15,411 nt of DNA, taken from Actinomycetota bacterium (GTDB lineage: Bacteria > Actinomycetota > Actinomycetes > Nanopelagicales > Nanopelagicaceae). Below are positions 8,269 through 14,635 of the stretch, one piece after another; the first letter of the stretch is position 1, and every line of letters starts with the position of its first letter. The stretch lies in contig CANKXJ010000014.1 in NCBI GenBank assembly GCA_947487595.1, positions 1 to 15,411 of the forward strand, in the 5' to 3' direction. Below the pieces are notes generated by a model, which had not been told where the DNA came from, did not search any database, and worked only from the letters and a program-made list of their open reading frames with translations. The translations under genes were made by a program, and so were the position numbers.

Positions 8269-8274
8269 TAGACT
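8269..8274 (+). promoter_or_regulatory. -10 box of a probable leaderless ndk promoter
   Basis: TAGACT directly follows the TAA stop of the DUF4233 gene and ends 6 nt before the ndk GTG. The 12-nt gap between the genes is wholly used by the box and its discriminator. No GGAGG-like site is present. Confidence 0.58.
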
Positions 8275-8280
8275 AGGCAG

Positions 8281-8700
8281 GTGAGCATTGAGAAAACCCT
8301 AATCCTGGTTAAGCCAGACGGAGTCCGTCGTGGTTTAGTGGGCGAAGTTATTTCTCGTGTTGAAACAAAAGGTTATTCCATCGAAGCGTTACGTTTACTT
8401 AACGCTGATCGCGCATTACTTGAACAACACTACGCAGAACATATTGGTAAGCCATTTTATGAACCACTAGTTGAGTTCATGATGTCAGGACCAATCGTTG
8501 CAATGGTTGCTTCGGGTAATCGTGTCATCGAAGGATTTCGCTCGTTAGCCGGAGTTACTGATCCAACAGTTGCAGCACCCGGAACTATCCGTGGTGACTT
8601 AGCTCGTGATCAAGGCACCAAAGTTGTTCAGAATATTGTGCATGGCTCAGATTCACCTGAATCGGCTGCGCGCGAGATTCAAATTTTCTTCCCTAAATAA
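8281..8700 (+). CDS. ndk: Nucleoside diphosphate kinase
   Basis: Transfers the gamma phosphate of ATP to nucleoside diphosphates through a phospho-histidine, balancing NTP and dNTP pools. It has 139 residues, standard for the family. The opening KTLILVKPDGVRRG is typical, and the active-site block NIVHGSDSPESA gives His121 as the phosphorylated residue. IRGDLARD (103-110) supplies the nucleotide-binding Arg. The start is GTG at 8281; no in-frame alternative would preserve the first strand. It stands 12 nt after the DUF4233 gene and 17 nt before mreB. The likely leaderless start suggests it can be expressed apart from the folC unit. Confidence 0.97.
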   Translation: MSIEKTLILVKPDGVRRGLVGEVISRVETKGYSIEALRLLNADRALLEQHYAEHIGKPFYEPLVEFMMSGPIVAMVASGNRVIEGFRSLAGVTDPTVAAPGTIRGDLARDQGTKVVQNIVHGSDSPESAAREIQIFFPK

Positions 8701-8703
8701 TCA

Positions 8704-8709
8704 AGGAGT
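8704..8709 (+). promoter_or_regulatory. Ribosome binding site for mreB
   Basis: AGGAGT lies 8 nt before the mreB ATG at 8718 and supports this start over the internal Met codons at residues 10 and 17. Confidence 0.75.
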
Positions 8710-8717
8710 ACAAAAGT

Positions 8718-9764
8718 ATGAGTTCACAAAGCAGACAGAGCAGAATGTCTTTCATCGGTCGTGATATGGCCGTTGACCTAGGAACTGCAAACACGCTTGT
8801 TTATGTGCGCGGGCGTGGCATTGTTTTGAATGAGCCATCTGTTGTTGCCGTCAATCAAGATTCTGGCGGAATTTTAGCCGTTGGTCTTGAAGCCAAGAAG
8901 ATGATTGGCCGTACTCCAGGAAACATCGTTGCTATTCGCCCACTTAAAGATGGTGTGATTGCAGACTTTGAGACAACTGAGCGCATGCTGCGTTACTTTA
9001 TTCAAAAGGTGCACCGTCGTCGTTACTTGGCTAAGCCAAGAATCGTTGTGTGCGTTCCATCAGGTATCACTGGTGTTGAACAGCGCGCAGTTAAAGATGC
9101 GGCATATGCCGCTGGTGCTCGTAAGGTTTACATTATTGAAGAGCCAATGGCAGCAGCTATTGGTGCTGGTCTTCCAATCCACGAACCAACAGGAAACATG
9201 GTTGTAGATATTGGTGGCGGTACTACTGAGGTTGCAGTTATTTCACTAGGTGGAATTGTGTGTTCACTTTCAATTCGCGTAGGTGGAGATGAGCTCGATC
9301 AGTCGATTATCAACTGGGTTAAGCGTGAATTCTCACTTCTTTTGGGAGAGCGCACCGCAGAAGAAATCAAGATGGCAATCGGTTCTGCTTATCCACTAGC
9401 GGGTGAAAACGATGCTGAGATTCGCGGTCGCGACTTAGCAACAGGATTACCAAAGACAATCGTTGTTTCAGCTGCAGAGATTCGCAAAGCTCTAGACGAG
9501 CCAGTCAATGCAATTGTTAATGCAGTAAAGAGCACACTCGATAAGACTCCTCCAGAGCTTGCATCAGATTTGATGGATCGTGGAATTGTTCTTACTGGTG
9601 GCGGTGCTTTGCTCAAGGGTCTTGATGAGCGTCTTCGTAAAGAAACTGGAATGCCAATTCACATCGCTGAACGTCCATTGGATGCAGTTGTTGAAGGCTC
9701 TGGAAAATGTATCGAAGAGTTTGAGGCTTTAGAGAAGGTCTTAATCTCCGAACCTCGTCGATAG
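8718..9764 (+). CDS. mreB: Rod shape-determining protein MreB
   Basis: Bacterial actin homologue that forms membrane-bound filaments and steers wall synthesis. It has 348 residues, the usual length. Nucleotide-binding motifs are in order: phosphate-1 loop DLGTANT at 20-26, EEPMAAAIG at 141-149, phosphate-2 VDIGGGTTE at 163-171 and the adenosine motif GGGALLKGL at 294-302. The N-terminal stretch before the core is short, basic and serine-rich and could assist membrane contact. It is the first gene of an unbroken mreB-mreC-mreD-mrdA-rodA cluster, which points to a cell elongation role. A ribosome binding site precedes it, so it differs from the leaderless genes upstream. Confidence 0.97.
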   Translation: MSSQSRQSRMSFIGRDMAVDLGTANTLVYVRGRGIVLNEPSVVAVNQDSGGILAVGLEAKKMIGRTPGNIVAIRPLKDGVIADFETTERMLRYFIQKVHRRRYLAKPRIVVCVPSGITGVEQRAVKDAAYAAGARKVYIIEEPMAAAIGAGLPIHEPTGNMVVDIGGGTTEVAVISLGGIVCSLSIRVGGDELDQSIINWVKREFSLLLGERTAEEIKMAIGSAYPLAGENDAEIRGRDLATGLPKTIVVSAAEIRKALDEPVNAIVNAVKSTLDKTPPELASDLMDRGIVLTGGGALLKGLDERLRKETGMPIHIAERPLDAVVEGSGKCIEEFEALEKVLISEPRR

Positions 9765-9776
9765 GTTTATTAGAAG

Positions 9777-10700
9777 ATGCGTTACGGCGGAGAGGGTCGT
9801 ACCCGTCTTCTCTTAATCATTTTAATCGTTACTGCACTATTTCTCATTACCTTAGATTTACGTGGTGTTGCAGTTCTAGATGGTGCGCGTCAAGGCACTC
9901 AGACAATCCTTTCACCTTTCCAAAAGGCTGGAAACTTCATTCTCACGCCAGTGAAGAACTTCGTTACCGACATTACGCACTTAGGCCGCACACGCAATCA
10001 AATTGAAAAACTACGTGCGGATAACGCCAAGCTAAAGGCAGACCTACTTAATCGTAAAAATGCTGATGCTCAGCTCAAGCAGCTTGAATCAATTTTAGAT
10101 TTAGCAGGCACTGCTGGATATAAAGTCGTTAATGCAAAAGTGATCAGCCAAGGCTCTAGCCAATCTTTTTCTCAAACAGTCACCATTGATAGTGGCTCCA
10201 ATGCTGGAATAAAGAAAAACATGACTGTGCTTGCACAAAGTGGAATTGCTGGAGTTGTGAAAGAAGTTTATCCAACGAGTGCCTTGGTAATGCTGGCATC
10301 TGATCCAGCCTTTAAAATCGGTGTTCGTATTGCAGGAACCCAACAAATAGGCATTTTAACTGGGCAAGGTTCACGCTCTGGTTCACTGCAATTACTTGAT
10401 AATTTAACAACAGTAAAAGTGGGTGATGTATTACTAGCGCGCGGAAGTGTGGCGAATCGCCCCTTTGTTCCTGGAGTTCCAGTTGGTTATGTAACTGCCG
10501 TTGATAACTCTGCAGGAGAAATCGCTCAAAACGCCACAGTTCGCTACTACACAAATTTTGGTGGACTTGGTGTTCTGGCAGTTGTTGTTGCTGCTTCACC
10601 TTCTAATCCCGGTGATGCACTTGTTCCAACTAAGCCAACCCCAACTCCCATTCCAACGGTCACGGTTTATGTAACACCATCACCGTCTCCAACAAAGTAG
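9777..10700 (+). CDS. mreC: Rod shape-determining protein MreC
   Basis: Membrane-anchored scaffold that links MreB and MreD to PBP2 on the outer face of the membrane. It has 307 residues: a short cytoplasmic N-terminus, one membrane helix at about 10-28, a coiled coil at about 72-108 (QIEKLRADNAKLKADLLN region), and then the beta-rich extracytoplasmic domains (SQSFSQTVTIDSGSNAGIKKN at about 127-148). The last 30 residues form a Pro/Thr tail (PTKPTPTPIPTVTVYVTPSPSP). It starts 12 nt after mreB. Upstream there is only a weak GAAG. A TAGGTT hexamer overlapping the mreB stop is 9 nt away, slightly far for a leaderless start, so read-through from mreB is more likely. Confidence 0.93.
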   Translation: MRYGGEGRTRLLLIILIVTALFLITLDLRGVAVLDGARQGTQTILSPFQKAGNFILTPVKNFVTDITHLGRTRNQIEKLRADNAKLKADLLNRKNADAQLKQLESILDLAGTAGYKVVNAKVISQGSSQSFSQTVTIDSGSNAGIKKNMTVLAQSGIAGVVKEVYPTSALVMLASDPAFKIGVRIAGTQQIGILTGQGSRSGSLQLLDNLTTVKVGDVLLARGSVANRPFVPGVPVGYVTAVDNSAGEIAQNATVRYYTNFGGLGVLAVVVAASPSNPGDALVPTKPTPTPIPTVTVYVTPSPSPTK

Positions 10701-10706
10701 TTACAG

Positions 10707-11228
10707 ATGTTGACCCGTCAGATTTCACTTTCTGTGCCGATATTTCTATTCATCTTCCTTTTTCAAGAAGCAGTAGTCAATCAATTCAAACTACCGGGTG
10801 GGGGATTCTCGCTCTTTGTAATCTTCGCACTCATTTGGGCAGTAATTAGCACACCAGAGATTGCAGCGCTCACAGGTTTTGGTGCAGGAATATTGATGGA
10901 TATGTCACAAAGTGCAGGTGGTCCTGTGGGTCAATGGACTCTGATCATGATTATTGTTTGTTATGGAGTCTCATACCTGGGTTACGGTGATGGCAATATC
11001 AATGGAAACCCAATTGGTGTTGTTTTCTTCGTAGTTGTTGCCAACCTAATTACTGGACTACTTTTCCTTGCAAGCAGTGCATTGTTGGGTGTTACAACAG
11101 GCAGTTTCACACAAATCCTTCTTACTCTGCTCGGTCACTCACTATGGACACTAGTTATTACCCCTATTGTGCTGCCAGTATTTTCATTTATGCACAATTT
11201 TGTCTTTGAAACGCGAACAGTGTTATGA
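10707..11228 (+). CDS. mreD: Rod shape-determining protein MreD
   Basis: Integral membrane partner of MreC in the elongation complex. It has 173 residues, almost wholly hydrophobic, with about five or six membrane segments (near 7-25, 33-49, 52-66, 77-93, 103-127 and 135-160). A loop DMSQSAGGPVGQW (65-77) resembles the conserved MreD segment between the second and third helices. Sequence identity in this family is low, so the call rests on topology, size and position between mreC and mrdA. It starts 6 nt after the mreC stop without a visible ribosome binding site, suggesting reinitiation. Its stop overlaps the mrdA start (ATGA). Confidence 0.9.
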   Translation: MLTRQISLSVPIFLFIFLFQEAVVNQFKLPGGGFSLFVIFALIWAVISTPEIAALTGFGAGILMDMSQSAGGPVGQWTLIMIIVCYGVSYLGYGDGNINGNPIGVVFFVVVANLITGLLFLASSALLGVTTGSFTQILLTLLGHSLWTLVITPIVLPVFSFMHNFVFETRTVL

Positions 11229-13315
11229 ACCAGCGCTCACGTTTAAGTTTGCTTGTTGTCCAGATTCTTATTGTTTCATTACTGTTATCCCTTCTAGGGC
11301 GTCTGTTTTATCTGCAGATCGCGGCAGGACCTAAATACCGTGATGCAGCCCTTAGTATTCAAAGCCGTGATGTTGTGGCGCCAGCTAATCGTGGATTAAT
11401 TGTTGATGCATATGGAGTGCCACTGGCTCTGAATAAAGTGGGCCTAGCAATCACCATTGATCGCATTGAAATTGATAAGCAGCCTGATAAAGGCGTGGCA
11501 GTAATGCAACGCCTTGCAAAGCTTCTCAAACTAAATTACATGGATGTGTATACAAATACTCGCTTGTGCGGAGAGTTACCTGTGGGTGAACGTGCAGGCT
11601 GCTGGACTGGTTCTAGGTATCAACCTATTCCAATTACTAAAGAAGCAGATCCTGACATTGCACTACAAATCGTTGAACGCCCAGATCAATTTCCTGGTGT
11701 AGACGCACAGCCAATTTCAATCCGCAGCTATCCCGGTCTTGTTAATGTCAATGCCGCGCATGTGTTGGGATATGTCGGTCCTTTGACTGAGGATGATTTA
11801 ACAAAAAATACTGATAAGCAATATTTTAGAAGTGAATCAATTGGAAAAGCTGGACTAGAGATTCAATATGATTCTTTTTTGCGGGGAATTCCAGGTATTA
11901 AAACACTCATAGTTGATCGAAAAGAAGCGATTACCCGAGAGAGCCAAAACACAAAGCCAAAAGCTGGCGATCACTTAGTGACAAGTTTGGATATCAGATT
12001 ACAGGCCGCCGCAGAACAAGCTTTGGCTGATGCGATAAAGCGTGGACGAGCAAATGGTTACACCTCAGATTCAGGTGCAGCGGTCGTAATGGATATTAAA
12101 ACAGGGCGCATTCTGGCTCTTGCTTCATATCCCACCTATGACCCCAATGCTTTTGAAAAGGGTTTAACGGTTGAACAAGCATCAGATCTTTTTAGTGAGA
12201 AGAAGGCCGTGCCGGCACTTAACCGTGCACTCCAAGGTTTATTTGCACCAGCATCCACCTTTAAATCTGTCTCCGTTGTTGCAGCCGCTGCTGCTGGATA
12301 TGACCTCAATGCTGCCTATAACTGTCCTTCTGAAGTGCAGGTAGGTACTCGAGCATTTCAAAACTTTGATAGTAGAGATCAGGGGCGCATGAGCTTGAAA
12401 AAGGCTATTGCAGTCTCTTGTGACACTATCTGGTACAAAATCGCCTTTGATGAGTGGCTGCGCGATGGTGGTTTGAGACCAAAATCAAGCCCTAATGACT
12501 ATTTCTTTAAAGCAGCACAAGCCTTCCAGATCACTGAAAGAGTAGGCATTGACCTGCCATCTGAATCAAGATCTCGTTTAGCTGATCGTGACTATAAGAA
12601 GAGTTGGTTTGAGCAAAACAAAGAGTTCTATTGCAACTACAAAACCCGTGCAACCAAAGCTCAGCAGACCCCATTTCTCATTCAATTAGCTGCTGAGAAC
12701 TGTGTGGATGGTGACAAGGTGCGCGCTGGAGATGCGGTGAACTTCTCTATCGGTCAAGGTGAAACTGTCGTAACACCGCTTAAGTTAACTCAGATGTATG
12801 CAGCCATCGGCAATGGTGGAACTATTTGGCAAGCAAGTATTGCTAAAGCAATCGTTAAGACCGATGGAACAGTTATTAAAACAATTGAGCCTAAGAAGCT
12901 CGGAACTCTTACCACTGCACCTTCAACTGTTAAATTCTTAAAAAGCGCGCTACGTGAGGTAGTCGTCAGCGGCACTGGCACTGGAGCCTTTGCTGGTTTT
13001 CCCATTGAAGTAAGTGGAAAAACTGGAACTGGCCAAGTCTTTGGTAGAAACCCCAATGGAACACTAAAAGATGACACATCCTGGTTTGCATCCTTTGCAC
13101 CAAGTAAGAATCCACGATTTGCAGTTGTGATGATGGTTGGACAAGGTGGTTTCGGTGCATCAACTTCTGGTGTGGGTGTCAGAGACATCTATGAAGCGAT
13201 TTTTGGTGTTCAAGGTAATAAAGTTGTTCCAGGAGCAGCCATTTATCCCAATGGAAAACCTCCTACAACGCTGCCAAAGATTTCACCTGCTACAAAGCCT
13301 AAGGAGGCGCCATGA
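11225..13315 (+). CDS. mrdA: Penicillin-binding protein 2 (class B transpeptidase)
   Basis: Peptidoglycan D,D-transpeptidase of the elongation complex, working with RodA. It has 696 residues: one N-terminal membrane anchor (about 8-30), the dimerisation/pedestal region opening with RDVVAPANRGLI (49-60), and the C-terminal transpeptidase domain. Active-site motifs are intact: S344-T-F-K347 with the acylated serine, S398-C-D400 in the SxN position, and K599-T-G. The SxD form is normal for PBP2-type enzymes. A late block with ENCVDGDKVRAGDAVNFSIGQGE is typical of actinobacterial PBP2. The tail beyond about 670 is Pro/Lys-rich. It overlaps mreD and rodA by 4 nt each, so the group is probably translated as a coupled set. 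Confidence 0.95.
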   Translation: MNQRSRLSLLVVQILIVSLLLSLLGRLFYLQIAAGPKYRDAALSIQSRDVVAPANRGLIVDAYGVPLALNKVGLAITIDRIEIDKQPDKGVAVMQRLAKLLKLNYMDVYTNTRLCGELPVGERAGCWTGSRYQPIPITKEADPDIALQIVERPDQFPGVDAQPISIRSYPGLVNVNAAHVLGYVGPLTEDDLTKNTDKQYFRSESIGKAGLEIQYDSFLRGIPGIKTLIVDRKEAITRESQNTKPKAGDHLVTSLDIRLQAAAEQALADAIKRGRANGYTSDSGAAVVMDIKTGRILALASYPTYDPNAFEKGLTVEQASDLFSEKKAVPALNRALQGLFAPASTFKSVSVVAAAAAGYDLNAAYNCPSEVQVGTRAFQNFDSRDQGRMSLKKAIAVSCDTIWYKIAFDEWLRDGGLRPKSSPNDYFFKAAQAFQITERVGIDLPSESRSRLADRDYKKSWFEQNKEFYCNYKTRATKAQQTPFLIQLAAENCVDGDKVRAGDAVNFSIGQGETVVTPLKLTQMYAAIGNGGTIWQASIAKAIVKTDGTVIKTIEPKKLGTLTTAPSTVKFLKSALREVVVSGTGTGAFAGFPIEVSGKTGTGQVFGRNPNGTLKDDTSWFASFAPSKNPRFAVVMMVGQGGFGASTSGVGVRDIYEAIFGVQGNKVVPGAAIYPNGKPPTTLPKISPATKPKEAP
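13302..13308 (+). promoter_or_regulatory. Ribosome binding site for rodA in the mrdA tail
   Basis: AAGGAGG precedes the rodA ATG at 13312 by a few bases, inside the last codons of mrdA. The spacing is on the short side but the match to the anti-Shine-Dalgarno is strong. Confidence 0.7.
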
Positions 13316-14472
13316 GCCAAATAGCTTCCCGTCAACGCCTGTATCGCCGCCAGCGAAGCTCAATATTTCATGGCTTTGATCCTGTATTAACTGCAGCCGT
13401 TGCCCTTCTTTTATTCATTGGAACCTTGTTGGTCTATGCGGCAACGCGGGATTGGTATGCACGCAATGGTTTAGATCCACAGTATTACTTAAAGCGCCAC
13501 GTTATTAACATCGCTATCGGTGCACTTTTAGCCTATGGGACAACGGTTATCGACTATCGCTTGCTGCGTGCTTACACACCGATTGTGTGGGGTTTAGGGG
13601 TTATTGGATTAATTGTTGTTTTGATTCCAGGTTTAGGCAGTGAAGTAAACGGTGCTAAGGCCTGGATTGACCTTCCTGGAGGTTTCCAGATTCAGCCAGC
13701 AGAGCTTGCAAAAGTCTCCATCATTATTGGTATGTCCATGATTTTATCTGAGCGTTCTCACGATAGTGATGAACCAACCTCTAGAGATGTTCTACAAGCC
13801 CTAGCAGTTGCCGCAATTCCAGTCATCTTTATTTTGATACAGCCCGATATGGGAACTGTTTTTATTATCTCTGCATCAGTGGTAACAATCATTGCCGTTT
13901 CTGGCTCTCCTACTAAATGGGTTGTTGGGCTTTTGCTCATCGCAGTATTAGGCGGCGTTGTTGCCACTAACACTGGAGTCATTAGTGACTATCAGATTAA
14001 GCGTTTGCAGACTTTCGTTGATCCAACAGTTGATACTCAAGGAACTGGTTATCAACTTCGCCAAGCCCGCATCACTGTGGGATCTGGGGGATTAATTGGT
14101 ACTGGTTTATTTAATGGACCACAAACAAATGGCCGCTTTGTGCCAGAACAACAGACAGACTTTATTTTTACCGTTGCCGGTGAAGAGTTAGGCTTCCTTG
14201 GTAGTGGCTTAATTGTGATTCTGTATTTAATTATGCTCATGCGAGCTTTTGCTATTGCACGAAGAACCAGTGATCCCTTTGGGCGATTAGTGACAACAGG
14301 TGTTATCGCCTGGTTTGCATTTCAGGTATTTGAAAATATTGGAATGACGTTAGGGCTTATGCCAATGACAGGTGTGCCACTGCCCTTCATCTCATACGGC
14401 GGATCATCGATGTTTGCCACATTGATCGGTTTTGGCCTTCTGCAGAACGTTCACGCTCGTTCCAGAGGCTGA
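13312..14472 (+). CDS. rodA: Peptidoglycan glycosyltransferase RodA (SEDS family)
   Basis: Polymerises lipid II into glycan strands during elongation and pairs with PBP2. It has 386 residues and about ten membrane helices. SEDS landmarks are present: GAKAWIDLPGGFQIQPAELAK (about 114-134), QPDMGT near base 13840, the extracytoplasmic loop QARITVGSGGLIGTGLFNG, and EQQTDFIF with the expected catalytic Asp283. The GMTLGLMPMTGVPLPFISYGGSS stretch near the C-terminus is diagnostic of the family. The basic N-terminus (RQRLYRRQR) fits a cytoplasmic start. Linkage to mreBCD and mrdA favours RodA over the division homologue FtsW. The stop at 14470-14472 is followed by no evident terminator. Confidence 0.96.
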   Translation: MSQIASRQRLYRRQRSSIFHGFDPVLTAAVALLLFIGTLLVYAATRDWYARNGLDPQYYLKRHVINIAIGALLAYGTTVIDYRLLRAYTPIVWGLGVIGLIVVLIPGLGSEVNGAKAWIDLPGGFQIQPAELAKVSIIIGMSMILSERSHDSDEPTSRDVLQALAVAAIPVIFILIQPDMGTVFIISASVVTIIAVSGSPTKWVVGLLLIAVLGGVVATNTGVISDYQIKRLQTFVDPTVDTQGTGYQLRQARITVGSGGLIGTGLFNGPQTNGRFVPEQQTDFIFTVAGEELGFLGSGLIVILYLIMLMRAFAIARRTSDPFGRLVTTGVIAWFAFQVFENIGMTLGLMPMTGVPLPFISYGGSSMFATLIGFGLLQNVHARSRG

Positions 14473-14474
14473 AG

Positions 14475-14503
14475 TAGGCAATTAGCCCCCTATCTGCCAT
14501 ACT
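14475..14503 (+). promoter_or_regulatory. Weak candidate promoter for rne
   Basis: TAGGCA at 14475-14480 and CATACT at 14498-14503, spaced by 17 nt, each match the consensus in 4 of 6 places. The expected start near 14510 would put the hairpin about 5 nt from the RNA 5' end. The call is tentative. Confidence 0.3.
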
Positions 14504-14514
14504 TAGAGCACATA

Positions 14515-14561
14515 GTTCAGCGCGGCTCGCGAATCCATCGCGGTAAAAGCCCAGCGCGAAC
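14515..14561 (+). ncRNA. Candidate cis-regulatory hairpin in the rne leader
   Basis: Four 4-bp blocks stack in order: GTTC 14515-14518 with GAAC 14558-14561; GCGC 14520-14523 with GCGC 14554-14557; GGCT 14524-14527 with AGCC 14548-14551; CGCG 14528-14531 with CGCG 14539-14542. This gives 16 pairs, bulges A14519, CA 14552-14553 and GTAAA 14543-14547, and the 7-nt loop AATCCAT. All pairs are Watson-Crick. No known RNA family was recognised. Confidence 0.55.
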
Positions 14562-14592
14562 AGGTAAGAAAAACCTAAAACAGGGATTTTTT
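14562..14592 (+). other. A/T-rich segment with two exclusive weak hairpins
   Basis: AGGT (14562-14565) can pair with ACCT (14573-14576). Alternatively AAAAACC (14569-14575) can pair with the GG and T run at 14584-14592. The two share the ACC bases, so only one can form. The second resembles a poor terminator, with very little GC in its stem. It may equally be an unpaired A/U-rich RNase E cleavage zone. Confidence 0.35.
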
Positions 14593-14635
14593 AACGAGAT
14601 AAGCGTTGTAAAAGACGCATAGAGGATTTGGTGCC

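Larger units (their letters stand above)
14473..14635 (+). promoter_or_regulatory. Structured leader region of rne
   Basis: A 163-nt gap and the longest intergenic piece except clpP2-clpX. It holds a possible -10 (CATACT), a long interrupted GC-rich hairpin (14515-14561), a small hairpin AGGT/ACCT (14562-14576), an A-rich stretch, a T6 run at 14587-14592 and the rne ribosome binding site AGAGGA at 14621-14626. RNase E genes are known to have long regulatory 5' leaders in E. coli, where the enzyme cleaves its own message; a similar feedback role is an inference here. Confidence 0.6.

Noticed and set aside
12416..12424. SCD in place of SxN in PBP2, as a possible broken active site
   Set aside because: SxD at this position is normal in PBP2-type transpeptidases, including that of E. 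coli; the other two motifs are intact.
14477..14498. GGCA/TGCC hairpin after rodA as a terminator
   Set aside because: Only four pairs with a 14-nt loop and no T run follows.
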